Of a DNA stretch of 64,000 bases, positions 14,910-28,445 are shown piece by piece. A program made the translations under genes and the position numbers. The notes under the pieces are model-generated. The model had not been told where the DNA came from and did no database searches. It saw nothing but the letters and a program-made list of their open reading frames with translations. Numbering within the stretch: position 1 is the stretch's first letter; each line of letters starts with the position of its first letter. The stretch is from Thamnaconus septentrionalis. Its lineage: Eukaryota; Chordata; Actinopteri; Tetraodontiformes; Monacanthidae. Location of the stretch: assembly GCA_009823395.1 (NCBI GenBank), contig CM020515.1, positions 13,028,489-13,092,488 on the forward strand, read 5' to 3'.

Positions 14910-16449
14910 GTGCCTGAAGATGTTTACACAGGTTTCACAGCCAACAAGGGAAGATGACGTGCTGTCAGTCAGACCTTCGCCACTGAGACGGCGAAAAGTT
15001 CCACCTGCGCTGTCTGTGGTTTTCCTGCGGCGGTATTGCAGGGTGTAATCCTTGACATCGCCCGTGTTTACGCCTGTGTTTTAGTTACAGGCCTGATTCT
15101 GGCATGCTTTTTGTGCCGCGATGGGGCACGACTTCAGTCCTCAGCCTGGCCTCAGGGGCGTCCTCCCTTCAGCCCGAGACATGCAGGAGTGCAACAGCAG
15201 CAGCAACAGACGACCAAAACAATGAGTAGGAAACAAACACAGCAGCTTTGTGCATGTGTAAATCCATTGTAATTATTAGTTAATTACTGGCTGGAAACAA
15301 TGAATTGCGCAAAAACAAAACAAAAAAAATTGCGCTCGTATCTGAGGAGAATCTGTCGTTACCGTTTCATAATCGTTTCGTCATGGAGTGACAGCAGCCG
15401 CGGCGCTGAGGTCATGAGTGGCGAGAACGTTCCAGCGCCTGCCGACCGAGTCCACTTTTTATTTCAGCCAGCGGATCCAAATATAGAAGTCAGCCTCCGC
15501 CAGCAGTTGCTCCCAAACTCCCCAAATGACACACCTTTCGAGAAGTGACTCTTAACATCTGATATATTTATCATTGGCTCTCACTTTTTCCCCCCCCACC
15601 ACCTTGTTTTTGTTCCCTTCTCCTCCCTTCCTATTTTTCTCTCCCACTCAAACGGACGAGCCATAAATGATGTCGCCCTGTTTTTAATTTAGAAATCCGC
15701 TGGGTGGGAGGATTACAGGATTTTAATTTCCCTCTAAGGGACCGTTGTGCTCTGGCAACGTTAGAGAAAACGCGGTGCTGTGACGTGAGCGCCAGTGGAG
15801 GACCAGTAACGGGTCCACTCCGCCAGCACGCCCTCCTCCAAATTGCTGCCCGCTCAAAACTCTGCTGGCGGTTCAACCTCTCGGAGTGAGCCGAGCGCTC
15901 TTCTGTTCCAGGCAGCAGGAGCTGAGCCCCGGCAGCTGCTGCTGACCGCAGAAAAACCTTCCACTCCACAAAGTCTAGCCTTTCAATAAGTGCACTGCAG
16001 TGGTTCCCCTTGTGCTATGTGATGATGACGACATGCACCAGGCCCAGTCACCCATTGTTGTCCACGTAAAGCAGTCAAGTCAGTGTTGTTTTGGTCCTGT
16101 GGTTTGAGGATCTAAGTCTCTGATTTTTTTGGAATTTTTATGCAGTTTTGCACTTGGATTTCTTGCTCAGTAGCTAAAATTAACCTCACTGACCAGACAA
16201 AGTCCAAAGAATTAGAACAGCAACCAAACACTGTTGGTGCAAGTGAAATGACCTTGTCTCACTTTTGTTTTCCTTTTTTGTTTTTCTCGCAGATGAGGAG
16301 CACAAGTCCGACTTCTAGGAAACAGGTGTTAACTGTTTAAAGTGCCTCTGAAGAATATTGCGGTGAGTGTATAAAAGTTTTACCCTCCTATTCTCCCTAA
16401 AAGCCAGTTGACTCATTATAAGATGGTCCTCACACTCGTCTCCACACTA

Positions 16450-16468
16450 TTTTTTTTTTTTTTTTTTT
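16450..16468. repeat. T19 homopolymer
   Basis: Run of 19 thymines ending in AG. It resembles an acceptor tract but no coding-like sequence follows. Confidence 0.9.
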
Positions 16469-17410
16469 AGACCAGCCAGTAATTAGCACGCAGAGGTGTG
16501 CCAAGTTTTAGGGCTATAAAATCAGCCAGACGTCACTTATTGACATAATGGCAGAGGATTACTGATTATTGTTTATAGTCAGGAAATGTGCCCTCCCATG
16601 AAAGACATGCTTCAATCAAAATAAAAATTTCCCCCTTTTGATGCTGACTCGCGTGCTCTGTTGAATCTTGCATCCAGAAAAACCTAGCTCACTTTAAATT
16701 TTAAGTTCCCCCTTTTGCCACTTTCACTGAAGGCTCTTCTGACATTTTTTAATCCATGCAACAGTACTGGAGTTTCACAGATCGCCCAAAAAAAATAAAA
16801 TCATTCCACCCGAATAGTAACAACCAACTAAAATGCATCTCAGTATGGAGTCCCCCTTGAATTGGGAAGACGCAGCAGTGAAAACAGCTCCAGCCAGCAC
16901 ACCCCAGTGCCAAGTCGGGTTTGAAACTGGGTGGCAACGTCACCGAGATTCAAGGGACCAATCAGACTGCCAAGTCTTGCAGATCCGTGAGTGTCCAGCT
17001 CAGTGTGGGTCTGTCACGTTTTTCTTTGACCTCCACTGGGTGAAATTCTTTACCCTATTTATAATAAAAAAGAAGAGTCCTAAATGAGTGAAATTTCAAA
17101 TTTGAGTGAACTCACCCCTTTCAAATGACTCCACTGTGGGCGACGGCACTCTGTGCACCAAGCTTCCCCTCTCACATCCGACCTCCCACCCCCACCAACC
17201 CTCCCTTCCCAGCTCCCTGCCCAGCATCCCTCGCTCCCCTCTCTCAGCCCTCCACAGACCAGTGTTTGGCTGTCAGCGTGTCACCCCAGGGTGATGCCCC
17301 TCTCTCAGCCCCTCGGGGGCCCTTTTCACTCAGAAGCAGGCCGTGTTTGCCCAATCATTTGGGAGCCGGATATGGGAATGAATTGTTAACTACAGCAGGT
17401 CACCCTGTGG

Positions 17411-17460
17411 CCCACCACCACCAGCAGCAGCAGCACCACCACCACCACCAGTAGCAGCAG
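17411..17460. repeat. mixed (CCA)/(CAG) triplet repeat
   Basis: Blocks of CCA, CAG, CCA and CAG units over about 50 nt. They give poly-His/Gln in one frame and poly-Gly/Ala on the reverse strand, so the frames ending here are low-complexity artefacts. Confidence 0.9.
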
Positions 17461-17549
17461 ACAAGCCCTCTTGCTTCCCCTTCGCTCCACTTGCTGTTGA
17501 CTCATCTCCATGGCGATGGGACAAGAATGTGTTTTCTCTCATGCATGCG

Positions 17550-17551
<2 letters not shown>

Positions 17552-17581
<30 letters not shown>

Positions 17582-17608
17582 AACCCCACACACACACACA
17601 CACACACA
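17552..17608. repeat. compound (GCCA)7 then (CA)11 microsatellite
   Basis: A GCCA tetranucleotide run (17552-17581) is followed within a few bases by a CA tract (17587-17608). Confidence 0.92.
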
Positions 17609-18186
17609 TTTATCCTCCTGCCCCCATGCATCCAATCAGAATTCAGCGGGGCAGCATCACACGGTCAGGAAGTGTAGCGCAGCGTCGTTCTCTGTTTTGG
17701 CAAAACAAACCTGGAGGGGGGAAATGCGATTGATTTGTTTGGCAGGATAGTAAGCAGAGTCACCACCGACTTCCTGACTCACTTTTTGCGCACACGCATG
17801 GCCAGAAGTGCACGCGCAAAAAAGTTTTTGAGGCTCCCTTGCTTCGGCGTGTTGTCGAAAAAAAATGTGCAACCTATTAAGAAATACGCCGCACGTAAGT
17901 CCTTCCGGAATCCTCCCGCCCGCAGCCGTCGCTGATAGCCGTGTCCAAATAATTTATTTAATGTTTATTTTTTGCGTCGCAGTGATTAGGAGAGCAACCC
18001 TAATCAGAGCCCCGTGCAAGACTGTTTCCTTGGTGCGCATGACTCGGCTCTCTTATAGGTAATTGCTCAAACAAGTAACAAATGAGATCTAATTTTGATT
18101 TATTTACATGCATACCTTCATTTTATAAGCAAATCTGGTCCTCTCTAGTTTTGCCCGTCGTTGTCTCAACATATGGTAAAGTTCGA

Positions 18187-18214
<28 letters not shown>
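18187..18214. repeat. (GT)14 microsatellite
   Basis: Perfect GT tract of 28 nt. Confidence 0.95.
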
Positions 18215-18218
<4 letters not shown>

Positions 18219-18643
18219 CTGCACTCGTTATTAGCTTAGGGCAGGTGAGTGTTTGTCGACCTGTCTTCCGTTTTTACAAAGTGTTTGCCCAAGGAATGCA
18301 CAACGTCCGATTCGTCATTGACTCTCATTGTTCAGCTCATCCGACTGATGCCGTGAAACCAAAGCCGTGCTTTGCCTCGGCAAGTGAAAAATCTGTTTTT
18401 CTTGCTTCTTTTTCCTCCCTTGTGTGTCTTTCGCATTTTGTTTGACAAAAAAGTGTGCCGCACTGCAAGGCAGTAGGTGTTGTAAAGAAAAAAAAAAAGG
18501 TGGCTGTGTTGGGAGTGGAAGTAGAGTGTGTAAATAGATGTGTCCAGAGAGTTGCAAGTGTGAAACAATGAAATCGGTCAACCTCCTCGTGAATGTCAAG
18601 AGATGCTTTGAGAGCCAGAGAACGGCAGCCATGGTCTGCAGCA

Positions 18644-18674
18644 GGCTGCTGCTGCTGCAGCTGCAGCTGCTGCT
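18644..18674. repeat. (CTG)n/CAGCTG mixed repeat
   Basis: CTG units interleaved with palindromic CTGCAG and CAGCTG hexamers. On the reverse strand it reads poly-Ala/poly-Gln. Confidence 0.85.
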
Positions 18675-21600
18675 CCCCAGCCGTGACCGCGGGATTTTGT
18701 TTTGGACCTGAGAGAGAAATCCGAGATCAAAATATGACAGAAGTCTTCATCTTCAATTGCGCGTGATGCAAAGTGAAAGTGAGAAGAAGAAGAGACGGGG
18801 GTGACGCGACGGCAGCGGAATGACTTTGTCGGAGGCACATCAGAGCTGCTGCTGCTCCGCTCTGTGCACAGCTAATCCCTCTCATTGCACTTGAGTGGTT
18901 AACAGCGCGTTGACAAATGGCATGTGCAGCTCTCCCTGCTTGGTTATGTTTAAAAAAAAAAACGCTGCAATCTTTGCCAAGGACTGCATCTTTTATTTTT
19001 TCTTCTGTGTATCTCAATATTTGCCGGATTTCTTTGCACAGCCCTCAAAAGATCCCCCGTCAAAATGTGTAAATATGTTTGAATTTGCGTGCCTGTGTGC
19101 GGCTGTCGGCCCCTGTGCCACCATCTGGGTGGTCCTCATGGCTGGTTAGATGGTAATCCCGTCCTCCGCCCCCCCGCACACCTCATGTCCCATAAATCAG
19201 TGTCCGGACTCGAGCCGGGAGCTGATGCTGTGTGACCAGCGGAGCGAGGGCCCTGAGGCACTAAGCCGCCCTGCCTCTGGCCCGGCCACACGTCAGCTCT
19301 CCACACCACCTTTAGAATAACTCGTTACGCATGGCAGACTTTGGGAAATGGCCCCTGCACTGAGTGTGTGTGTGTGCAAGCCACCAACAGCATAAGCCTC
19401 GACACAAGCGGAGGGCACTCTCGCCTCAGCCGTACCACCGGAAGATCAAGTTGCTTGCAAAACTTTTTCAATTTGGGATATTTTGCAGTTTTTAAAAAAA
19501 ATAAGCTTATCCAGTAATAATTTGTGTTTTTGTATATTTGGTGATAAAAATTTGTTTGGTCTGAGAGCCTGTCCTGACTCTGTCCTGGGTCTTTGCGGAG
19601 AGGCTGCTCCTTTCAGTTCAAATGTGCCTGTTGGACACAAAGTGGCAAGATGAAAGCCGCACCACCGTCTTTGTAGGCCTCTCTGGGAGGACGAGAAGGG
19701 AGGATGAAGGCCAGTGTGTGTGTTGTGTGTCCATGAGAGCCGTCTGACTTGCATACGAGCTCTCGGCCGGAGCTTTTATCTAGGGAGATTGGTTGCGGAC
19801 CCCGGCTCCCTTGGAAGTGCACGGTCCAGTGACCTGTGGCATTAATAAAGATAATGGTGTTTGGAATAATAACAGTCAATTCTGCCCGACGGAGGAAGAC
19901 AGAGACAACAGTTGCGAGTGTTGGCGGAATACAAAAGGAAGCCAAGATGAAAGGCCCTCACCGCCTCTCGTGCAAGAACGCGGCGGAAGCGTCCGTGTAC
20001 CAAGCACGCTCACAGCACCGGCGGCCGCTGAGTGGTGGGACCCTCCGCTGAGTTTGACCCTCCGGTGCCATGACGCAGAAATGTAATTTGTTCCTTTGTC
20101 CGCGAGCATCACAGAGGGAGAGCACTGACTCGTCTTTCTTCTTGTCCTCGTTGCTTTCATTCCCCCTTGCTCACCTCTCCTTTTCATTCCCGCCATCGCC
20201 CCGGCGCCTTCAGCCCCCGTGCAATTTAGTTTGATGAGCAGGTGGTCTTTTCTGGGTCTCTCAGCGCCTTGTCTTGGCTCCCACCTCTGGCGTGCGGCGC
20301 TTTCACTCGCAGTCGGTCATGTTGGCCCGGGATTAGACGAGCCAAGAAGGAGGAGGAGTAGGAGATCCAGTAAGAGTTGTTGGTACGGCGCGACCCCGTT
20401 GGCCCCCGCGGTCAGAACCACGCAGAGCAAAGACTGAAAGAGTTATTTTGTTGCTAAAGCTCCCAGTCGCAGCCCAGATGGCTTTTGTTGGAGCTGGGGA
20501 CATGCTCTAGGGACCGGGGCTGAAGCAACAGTGTCCTTCAGCCGCAGTCAGTGACTGGACTCAGCGGGCAGAGCTCGGTGGGTTCCACAGAGACTGAGAA
20601 GGCAAAACCCTCGTCTTGATTCCAGACAACAGACCGAAACAAAACAGTTGGATTAGAGCAGAGGGGAGACTTTCATTATCTGCAAATACGCACTGGCATG
20701 TAGCGCAATGGGGCACCTGAATATCTACTCCTCAAGTTTAGACTCGGGCCTTGTTCGCATGTCTGTGGATGTTCTAACAATGGTAGCTTGCATGAAAACA
20801 GATTTTGGGTGAAGGTTGAAGATGGAAATAAAGATATTAGGGTGAAATCGCTGCTTCACTGTTTCCGTGGGTCTGTTTCCAGTTTTTTTGGCTTTCCGCT
20901 TTTGTTTAACTTGGTCTGTTTTTTATCTCCTGAACAACAAAAGTGAATAAATGGCAGATATCACCACATATACACGCCCAATTTCACCTTTCCAGCAGGA
21001 TTTTTTTTGTGTATATGTGCTTCTATTCTCCCACTGCATTGAGATGAAGGAGAGCATACATTGTATGATGAGAAAAGTGTTGTTTTTTTAAAAAATACTG
21101 TCATAATATGTGGGGATCGAGTTTTTTTTTTTCCTGCTGCTTTCACCTGATGTAATGCAGATGAAAAAAAAAGATGCAGGGCGTGACGGGAAGCGTGAAC
21201 TTGGAGTTCAAACTACAACATACTTCTTCGGCTCCACCCTTGATCTCGGCTTAATCGTGCTCTGTTAATTAACCAACCCGGTTACCACTCAAAGGAGTTT
21301 ATGGCCCCATTAGTTTGTCACTGTGACATTCCTCAGCGATCATCTCCATGGCGACCTGTGCGACTGCAGTCAACAGGTGTGCTGCTCACTGTCAGTCGTA
21401 TGCTGACGATCCGTGTCATAAAATGCCTCCTGCCCTTGAGCATTAGGACTTTGGAGCGTGTTTACAGAAACCTGAACCCTGACTCATATCTCTGGTTTTA
21501 AAAAGTGATACAAACTGTCTGGTGTTTGTCTTTTGCGTGGCTGCCTTCCCGGTATGTAAGTTAAATATATATGGAGGCCTAGGACTTGGAGTCTACTTAA

Positions 21601-21685
21601 CGGCCATTTACAACAGTTTAATGCATTTGCTGATTAAGTCTTTTAGCCTTACGATAATATGGACAGCAACGGTCATACCTCCTAG

Positions 21686-21699
21686 CCACTAGATGGCAC
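21686..21699 (+). promoter_or_regulatory. CTCF-like core site CCACTAGATGGCAC
   Basis: All 14 bases fit the degenerate CTCF core CCA(C/G)(C/T)AG(A/G)(G/T)GGC(A/G)(C/G). CTCF acts as an insulator and loop anchor. Similar strings also occur inside dispersed vertebrate repeats, and the flanks here have a repeat-like feel, so occupancy is uncertain. Confidence 0.4.
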
Positions 21700-21737
21700 A
21701 CCTACTTTTGGTGTGGCTGTGCCGCATACCGTATATA

Positions 21738-21738
<1 letters not shown>

Positions 21739-21770
<32 letters not shown>
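21739..21770. repeat. (TG)16 microsatellite
   Basis: TG tract of 32 nt between short TATATA-rich flanks. Confidence 0.95.
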
Positions 21771-21775
<5 letters not shown>

Positions 21776-23430
21776 ATATAAACATGTATTTCTGCATGTA
21801 TGCATGTTAAAATTGTTTATTGGAGTTTTATTGGAGGTGCTGGATGTGAAAGTGGGCGGAGTCATTTTACTGCAGAATGTGACTCACTGGGTCCATTCAT
21901 GTCCAAATATCAGACTCAGCATTTTGACTTTTCATGTTCAAATCAAAGTAGGTGGGGCTAACTGTAGCCAACCATCCATGGTTGCCCCCCCCCAACTCCA
22001 CCCTCGAGTGTTTGTGGCAAGTGGTCGCTGCTGCTCACAGAGATAAACAGTAAGGATTGAATCCAGACCCAGTCAGTTCTTGCTAGAGCCTGCGGGCTTT
22101 TTAAACCAAGACAGACTGGGGAACCATAGACTGTTGTTTATTATCGGGGATGTTTCCCTGTTTGCAATCCTTGGATGCAGTGGCACTGATGTTCACTCTC
22201 CCTCCTTTCGTTTTTATTTTATTTTTTTCATGTTCTGATAATGTGTACATACAAAGTATTTAACCAAACATTCTTGGAGGCACGTGCGAGTTGTTGATGT
22301 GCAGGAAACAAATTCCCAGATCAGCTCCCTCGAACTTGCCTTCAGGTCGCCATGATGAGTTTTAATGGGAAAATTAAGTCACTGCAGCTGTTTGTTTGTT
22401 CCTTGCCAGGGCATCTTGCTCTGCGGCTGTGCTTAAGGCTGGTGGCTTGTTTGGGTCGAACCGTTTCAGAGGACTTCAGAGAGCGTCTCTCAACCCCCGC
22501 CCCCTTTCTTTTCAAATGGAAACAGTCTAAGAGTCTAAAAGGAACCGTTTAATCAACGTCGCTCGGTGCCAGCCACTTCGTCACTGCGATCGGAACATTG
22601 CCGTTGTCATTGGGGAGGAGCCGCTTGTGCGTGCACATTTTTTTATTTTTTTTTTTATTTCTTGTCGTGCGGGTTGTGAAAGTGTTGGCTGAGGGTCACC
22701 TGGATCACAGAGGGAACAGGGTTCACTTGGCAGCCTGGAAGCTTAGCGCTCAGTGTGACCTTTGAAAGAGCTGATCCCAAACACCACCTCAATCTGTTTT
22801 CAGTCTACCAACACACGCACATACTTACTGAAATGCCTGACTCTTTCCCATACCCCTTTTAACGGGTGAAAAGTCCCCAAACTCTGCACCAACATCTGTC
22901 CCCAGTGTAAAAATTCTCCCTCCGTCCTTCCCCCATAAACAATCTATACACAGATGCCAGCAAACAATTGTCGCAAGTTATAATTATTGGAATCAGTTAC
23001 ATAGGAATGTTATTTAGGTGTGTGAACTTTAAGGCCCAAAGATCAAACATGGGATTTTAATGTTCTGTTAAACCTCAGTAAATACTTTTCTGTTTAAAAT
23101 CCCATAATAATGGAATAAGTGTCAGATTCGAGTTTTTGAGTCCTTTGGTTTGCAAACACATAGCGCAGAATCTCAACATTTGCTTGCGGCAACAGTCCAA
23201 ATAGTTAGAAATAGAAAAAAGAAATGAAATGAAATATGTCAGTGTACCCTTGGAGATTTTTTTTCCCACTCACATTAATTTGAAACACTATGTTCAATAT
23301 TTTTTAATTTTTGTTAACACCATCATCTTGCTGCGTGTTTTCTGACATATTAGCTTCAAATCATCAGATTTTTTCCTTTTTTTTTTAAATATTGGAATCC
23401 ATTGCAAATGTAGGCGTCCATTGGGTAAAA
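21771..23430. other. non-coding block, possibly repeat-derived in part
   Basis: The stretch around 21.83-22.14 kb includes AAGTGGGCGGAGTC and GGAACCATAGACTG, phrases that recur in dispersed teleost repeats, though no element boundary could be fixed. The remainder (22.2-23.4 kb) is AT-rich with no recognisable content. Confidence 0.4.
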
Positions 23431-23463
23431 GCCAATGGAATTTTAGGTGACTCATCCCTTTAA
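23431..23463 (-). mobile_element. end of a dispersed repeat (TTAAAGGGAT-type terminus), copy B
   Basis: The reverse complement begins TTAAAGGGATGAGTCACC and matches copy A at 3272-3304 at about 26 of 33 positions. The two copies are in opposite orientation. The rest of the element would extend to lower coordinates (about 23.0-23.4 kb) but shows little similarity to copy A by eye. Confidence 0.4.
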
Positions 23464-26400
23464 CACGTCTTATTCTAAATGTGTGTATCCCTCTATGGCC
23501 TTGGTCTCACTTTTAAAAAATCCACTTTGAATTGTGCTCAGCAGACCCTCAAGACCGTGCCCCCACCCACCCCTCCTCAACCTTCACATCCTTTCTTTGG
23601 CTCCACGTTGACTTTTTACTGACTGCACATGGACGCCATCCAGCTGAAGCGGCTGCAGCTGAGCTTCATGGGGTGTTGGTTAATTGGCAGTTTTTTTGGT
23701 CAGGGCAGATATGCTCCACTATGCATATCTTCCTCAATGTGCCTTGCAGTACTTGGGTTTTTTTTTGTTTTTTTTTGCTTTTTTCCAAGTGTCCTTTAAT
23801 TGGCTGCACGGTCACAGTCTCCTGCTTTAAGTGTCCCATGTGGCACCTGAAGGTGGCCTATTTGACCCCGACGCCCCACGGTGAGGAAACCTCATATTCG
23901 GCTGCCAAAACCAATGAGCGGGGTCGTTTTGTGGTGTCCTTTTTTTATTTTATTTTTTTCAATCTTACCCGACCTTCACCTCCTTTTCTCCTCCATCCAT
24001 TTTTACCCACAAACATGAGCTTTGAAAGGCGTTTGCGTGGCGGGCCCCTTCCGAAGCAAAATCCGCTTGGTTTCAACACCTTCTCATAATCCTCACGTAT
24101 GGCCAGTGTTTGCACGAGCGTCTGCCAGCATCCGTCAGCCACTTCTGTCAACATGCTAACATTCCTTCCTCCTCAGGCCAGGGGGAAAGGCCTCAGACAT
24201 GTGCTCCAGGGGACCCTGGGCCAGTCCGTCTGATAGATCTAGCCACGGCTTCTCCCTACTTCCAACTGGGCTGCATCAGCACAAGTGAAAGACCTGAGAG
24301 GACTGTGATCCCACCATGGGGCCGCATGGCTGCACCGCACTTTAATCCCCTTCCCTTTCAACCACAATGGGAAACATGTGCTTACCCTGCGCAGGGTACA
24401 GAGCCCACCATGGGAGAGACTGTTTACCTTAACACTAAAACCAACAATTCACAGCTCCTTTAACCAGTGCTGGTCGATACCTCAACCGGCTTTTTAAAAG
24501 GTGCTTGAAGATCATTGGGTGACAGTTTTGTGTCAAGGAGGAAAAACAATTCACCCAAATATAGCTGCCTCCTCGCTTTTGCACCTTGTAAAATTTGAGA
24601 CACAATTTTTTTTTTTTATTCCCCCACCTGCAGAATGCTCAGGAGGGTTAAGCCACTGTGTGGCCTTGTGAGCGGTTCGCCTCACACAGCAGAATTAACC
24701 TCCTTGGCTGAAGAATCTGGCTAAATTTTGAGCTACGACATCTGTATTCTGTATTCAGATACATCACTGGTAATCTTTATTGCGTATAACTGAGGTGGGC
24801 AAACTAAAGTTCTGCTGTAGAAATAATATTTCTATGGTGACTGGCTGGAATTGTCTTATAAAAAGGAGCTTCTGAAAACTAACAGGTCTTTCTTGCCATC
24901 ACCAGAATATCAAAGTTTTAAAGGAAATATAAAGAACGCTGCTGTATAAAATCAAATCAAATTGGTACAGTTTCCCAAACACAATTTTAGCCTCAGAGGA
25001 ACTGACAATACCCTCTATCATTTGACCCTAGAAAGTGGGTGACGAACAACTTATGTAAAAGCCCTAACAAGAAAAAAGAAGGAAGCTCAAAGATCCCGAA
25101 GATCCCAAATGACTATGTTCTTTCTGACACGGATAGAAGGTTACCTCTCCAAAAGATTACACTCCGGATCCCATTTTCAAAAGGTTACGGTTCCTGGGGC
25201 CCCATCACTCAGCTGTCACGTAAAGGAAAGGCAGAACCGCAAGAAAAGTCTCAGTTTTGATGGGACCAGAGACTCTGGTGGAGAGTGCGCAAACTTCTGG
25301 CCAGTTTGCGTGGCGGTCCGGAGATCCGGGGGATGAGTGAGGTCTTCCTGCGGTAACAGTAGCCCACTACCGGCTGGCCCCTGTTCGCCCTGCCCCAGCC
25401 TGCCCTTTCCTGTCTTCTTATCTGCCCGTTTTGAGTGCAATCGAGCCCGGGGCGCGGTCCTTGGACTTCTCCATTCCGCTCTCTGCCGGCCTCCATCGCT
25501 GCTCTTCTCACATGTCCCTGTGAAGGAGGACCCGCTGGAGCTGAACCGGAGTCGGGCTCACTGACAGACTCCTGACACCCCATTGTTGGCACACTGGTCT
25601 CAGTTTTCCGTCACCCACCCAAGCCCCCCCTTCTCACGTCCTGACCTCCGCAGCCGGCAAGGGCGAGTGAAAAGAGCATGCAGAGACGTTTTTTTTGCCG
25701 CCGATTTATTTTGTTTTATTCTCTTACAACGGAGTGGAAACCGAGACGAGTGATTGATTTTCTTTGACTTGTTTGATAAACAAACTGTCCCCGAAAAAGT
25801 TCAAAAGACGTGAGGTTTGGCTGTCGGATGGGCCCGAGAAGACGTGCTGATGCAACGAAGAGGGCACTTAGCGGAGATCCTTTCGGGACACAGACTTGTT
25901 CCTCCTCCAGCTGTCTGCTTTTAATTAAGCCGACCGCTGTAGCAGCCCCTTGGTATCAGTTTACATTTTCAATGCGTCGTAAGGCTCCGAAGGATTACTG
26001 CACGACTGCAAATCTGACCTAAAAATGTCAAAAAAGGAAAAAAAAAAATAGCAGCATCATAAAATCAAACCACATGATGATATTTGGATGCATGCTATGT
26101 TTTATTAGCCGTTCTTTTGGGGATTTTTTTATAAGTCTCTCCATGGATCAATTGAACTCCACGTTTACAGAACACACACACACACACATACACACACACA
26201 CACACATGCATTGCTTGACAGTAATTTTAATCACGAGAAACTAATGTGACTTTCCTGCATTAGCATCTAAGTACCTCGTAATCTTAACGGGACTCGAATC
26301 ATTTGCAAATCATCTATCATTTGCATTCCTGCCAAGCGCACTATAAACACGTTCCCACATGTGCTCATTCCTCAGCACCGATGCCAAGCAGCAGTCGAGC

Positions 26401-27619
26401 GGCGCTGAAAGGAGGCTTATCGCCGCCTGCAAAGAGCTTCCCTGACAAATAAATTCTCCCCATGTCGTTCTTGTTCGGTGTAACATGGCCGTCTGTGCGC
26501 ACCATATATAAGTTCACGGGATTGCAAAGTTTTTTGTGTGTGTGTTTTTTTAATGCAGATTTGTGAGCCAGTATTTCTGGGCCTGGCTCGTTTATTGGCT
26601 GGTTTCAACGACGCCGAGGTTTGTGGGGTGAAATCAGATTAAGCCGCGTGTGTGTGAGTGTGTGTGTGTGGGTGCGTGCGTCGCATGCACCTTAGTCCTA
26701 AGCTTTGAGTGTTTGTGTGTGTGTGGACTCGCAGACCTCAGCTCGGAGATGTAATCTGATTTGCAGAAGGAACGGGTCGGTTCACATGACTGGTTTAAAG
26801 AACCACTGGCGCAAGGTTGTGCCAGTGTCCCCGACTGTGTGTGTGTGCGCGCGTGTGCGAGCAAGCGCGTGTGTGTTCAGGCATTTATTTGTGTTCACAA
26901 AGGGCACTTAAGAAATAGGAGTGTCTCTCTCTCTGCGTAGGATTCCTAAACAGTAGAAAAAAATAGGAGGTGTTGAAGTTTTTCTCTTGCAGTGGAACAA
27001 ACCGGATTTTTCTGCATCCACTTTGTCGTCCTGCACTGAAAACAAGGCCGAAAGTGAATTACCAGTAGGTTGCACATCTGGAAAAAGTACTGCTCTCTGC
27101 TCCGGGGTTTTGTTTGTGACTTTCTGTTTACGCACAATGTACAATCAGAGCTTTTATTTTCAACTAATGGACCATCAGAAAATATATATTGAATAATTGA
27201 AATCATCCTATAGCCTTAAAGGCGTGCTGCGATGAAATCCGCTGTAAGCTTCGCCTCTGAATCCTCCCTGTTTTCTAATTTTATTTTTTTTCTTTTGGAA
27301 GACTTTGTTGATATTTTTCGGTGGGTGGAGATTCTTGGCTGTTTTTCAGAGCTGGAAGTGGTCCATCATGTGATTTTCATCGGAGAGAGTGGCTGGAGGA
27401 GACGGTTGAAGCTTGCGAGTGTGCGGCGTTTTTTTTTTTTCTGTTTTTTTTTTTTTTTTTTCTGTATTATCGGGCCTTTGTTAATAAATGCAGGTTGTTT
27501 TCCATCTGGAGCTGCAGGGCGAAAGAGGTTGTGTGGCAATTTGCATAATCACGAGTGTTTGTCACCGCCTCTATCTTTTCTATCAACGTTCAGGGGATGC
27601 GCTCGTCTCCTGTGAGGAT

Positions 27620-27622
<3 letters not shown>
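23464..27622. other. non-coding block, many T runs and short CA/GT tracts
   Basis: Holds frames of 185 codons (23532-24089) and 117 codons (24110-24463) that contain Phe-rich T-run translations and no family pattern. A short stretch ending at 25561 (HVPVKEDPLELNRSRAH, then TGA) has coding-like codon composition but no usable acceptor before it. Interrupted GT tracts lie at 26.65 and 26.84 kb, and T runs of 12 and 18 at 27.43-27.46 kb. Confidence 0.5.
26172..26206. repeat. (CA)n microsatellite, one interruption
   Basis: CA tract of 35 nt interrupted once by TA. Confidence 0.93.

Positions 27623-27693
<71 letters not shown>
27623..27693. repeat. (GT)35 microsatellite running into GCGCGC
   Basis: A 71-nt GT tract continued by CGCGC, which extends the alternating purine-pyrimidine pattern. 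It is therefore one of the best Z-DNA-forming candidates in the window. Confidence 0.97.
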
Positions 27694-27699
<6 letters not shown>

Positions 27700-28405
27700 G
27701 CGATGTTGGAGGCCTGTTTTCGCCTCCGTGTGTGTGTGGAGCTCTCATAAGCAGGAACGAAGGAAGCTAAGATCCCATCAGGGGTGTCAGCGGGGGCAGT
27801 TTTTCATAAGGTAGTAATCTGGTCACACAAAGGGGTGTCCGATATTAGAAAAGAGCCCCCCTCTCCCCGAGATAATCAAGACCTGACCACCTCCTTCTTC
27901 TTCTCCGGACTCGCCAGCACCTCGCAGCATTACCTCATCCTGGAAGCTCAGCCACGGCCACATGCTGCTCCGGCCTGCTGGCGTACATGATAACTCACTT
28001 AGCTCGGTGGCGAAAAAAGTGGAACTAAAGGGAGACACTTCAAAGCGCACACGGCTACCTTTAATGGCGGCTGCCAGGATGAGATACTCTTAAGGAGAAA
28101 AAAAATCTAAATAAAATAGAACAAAAGAGAGGAAAGAGCGAGTCATTTCACCCAGTCCTCCAGAAACTCTGCAAAGCAATTTGCCGGTATTCAGTTTCTC
28201 CCCCCGCTGTCCTGTTATTGCCGTTTTCCTCTCCGTCCTCGGGGCGGTCACTCTGAGCGGAGGTTCCTCGGTTTGTCTCCTCGGGAAACGGTGAGGCTGT
28301 GCCAAGGCAGCGACTCTGTGGACGGTAAAACTCAGCGAGCTTAAAGAAGGAGGCACTGCTGCTGTCCGAAATGGGAAGATTTGGAACGCATAATATTCTT
28401 GGTGC

Positions 28406-28445
<40 letters not shown>

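Larger units (their letters stand above)
13911..17410. other. non-coding block with homopolymer runs
   Basis: Includes A21 at 14889-14909 and T19 at 16450-16468. A strong polypyrimidine acceptor-like stretch ends at 16292 and is followed by only nine codons before TAG in one frame, too little to call an exon. A TATAAAA at about 16516 is isolated. Moderately CpG-rich sequence occurs at 15.75-15.95 kb. Confidence 0.5.
17609..21685. other. non-coding block; GC-richer at 19.9-20.6 kb
   Basis: Most of this block shows nothing recognisable. CpG dinucleotides are more frequent at about 19.93-20.10 kb and 20.18-20.42 kb, where a possible regulatory block could lie. An AT-richer stretch with T runs follows at 20.8-21.2 kb. 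Confidence 0.5.

Noticed and set aside
16270..16318. Strong polypyrimidine acceptor before 16293
   Set aside because: Only nine codons precede the stop in the best frame and no donor follows closely; an isolated acceptor-like tract is common.
23532..24089. 185-codon plus-strand frame
   Set aside because: Several segments are translations of T runs (Phe-rich); no family resemblance.
25507..25563. HVPVKEDPLELNRSRAH followed by a stop, with coding-like codon positions
   Set aside because: There is no acceptor in front of the coding-like part and only 17 codons; too short to support.
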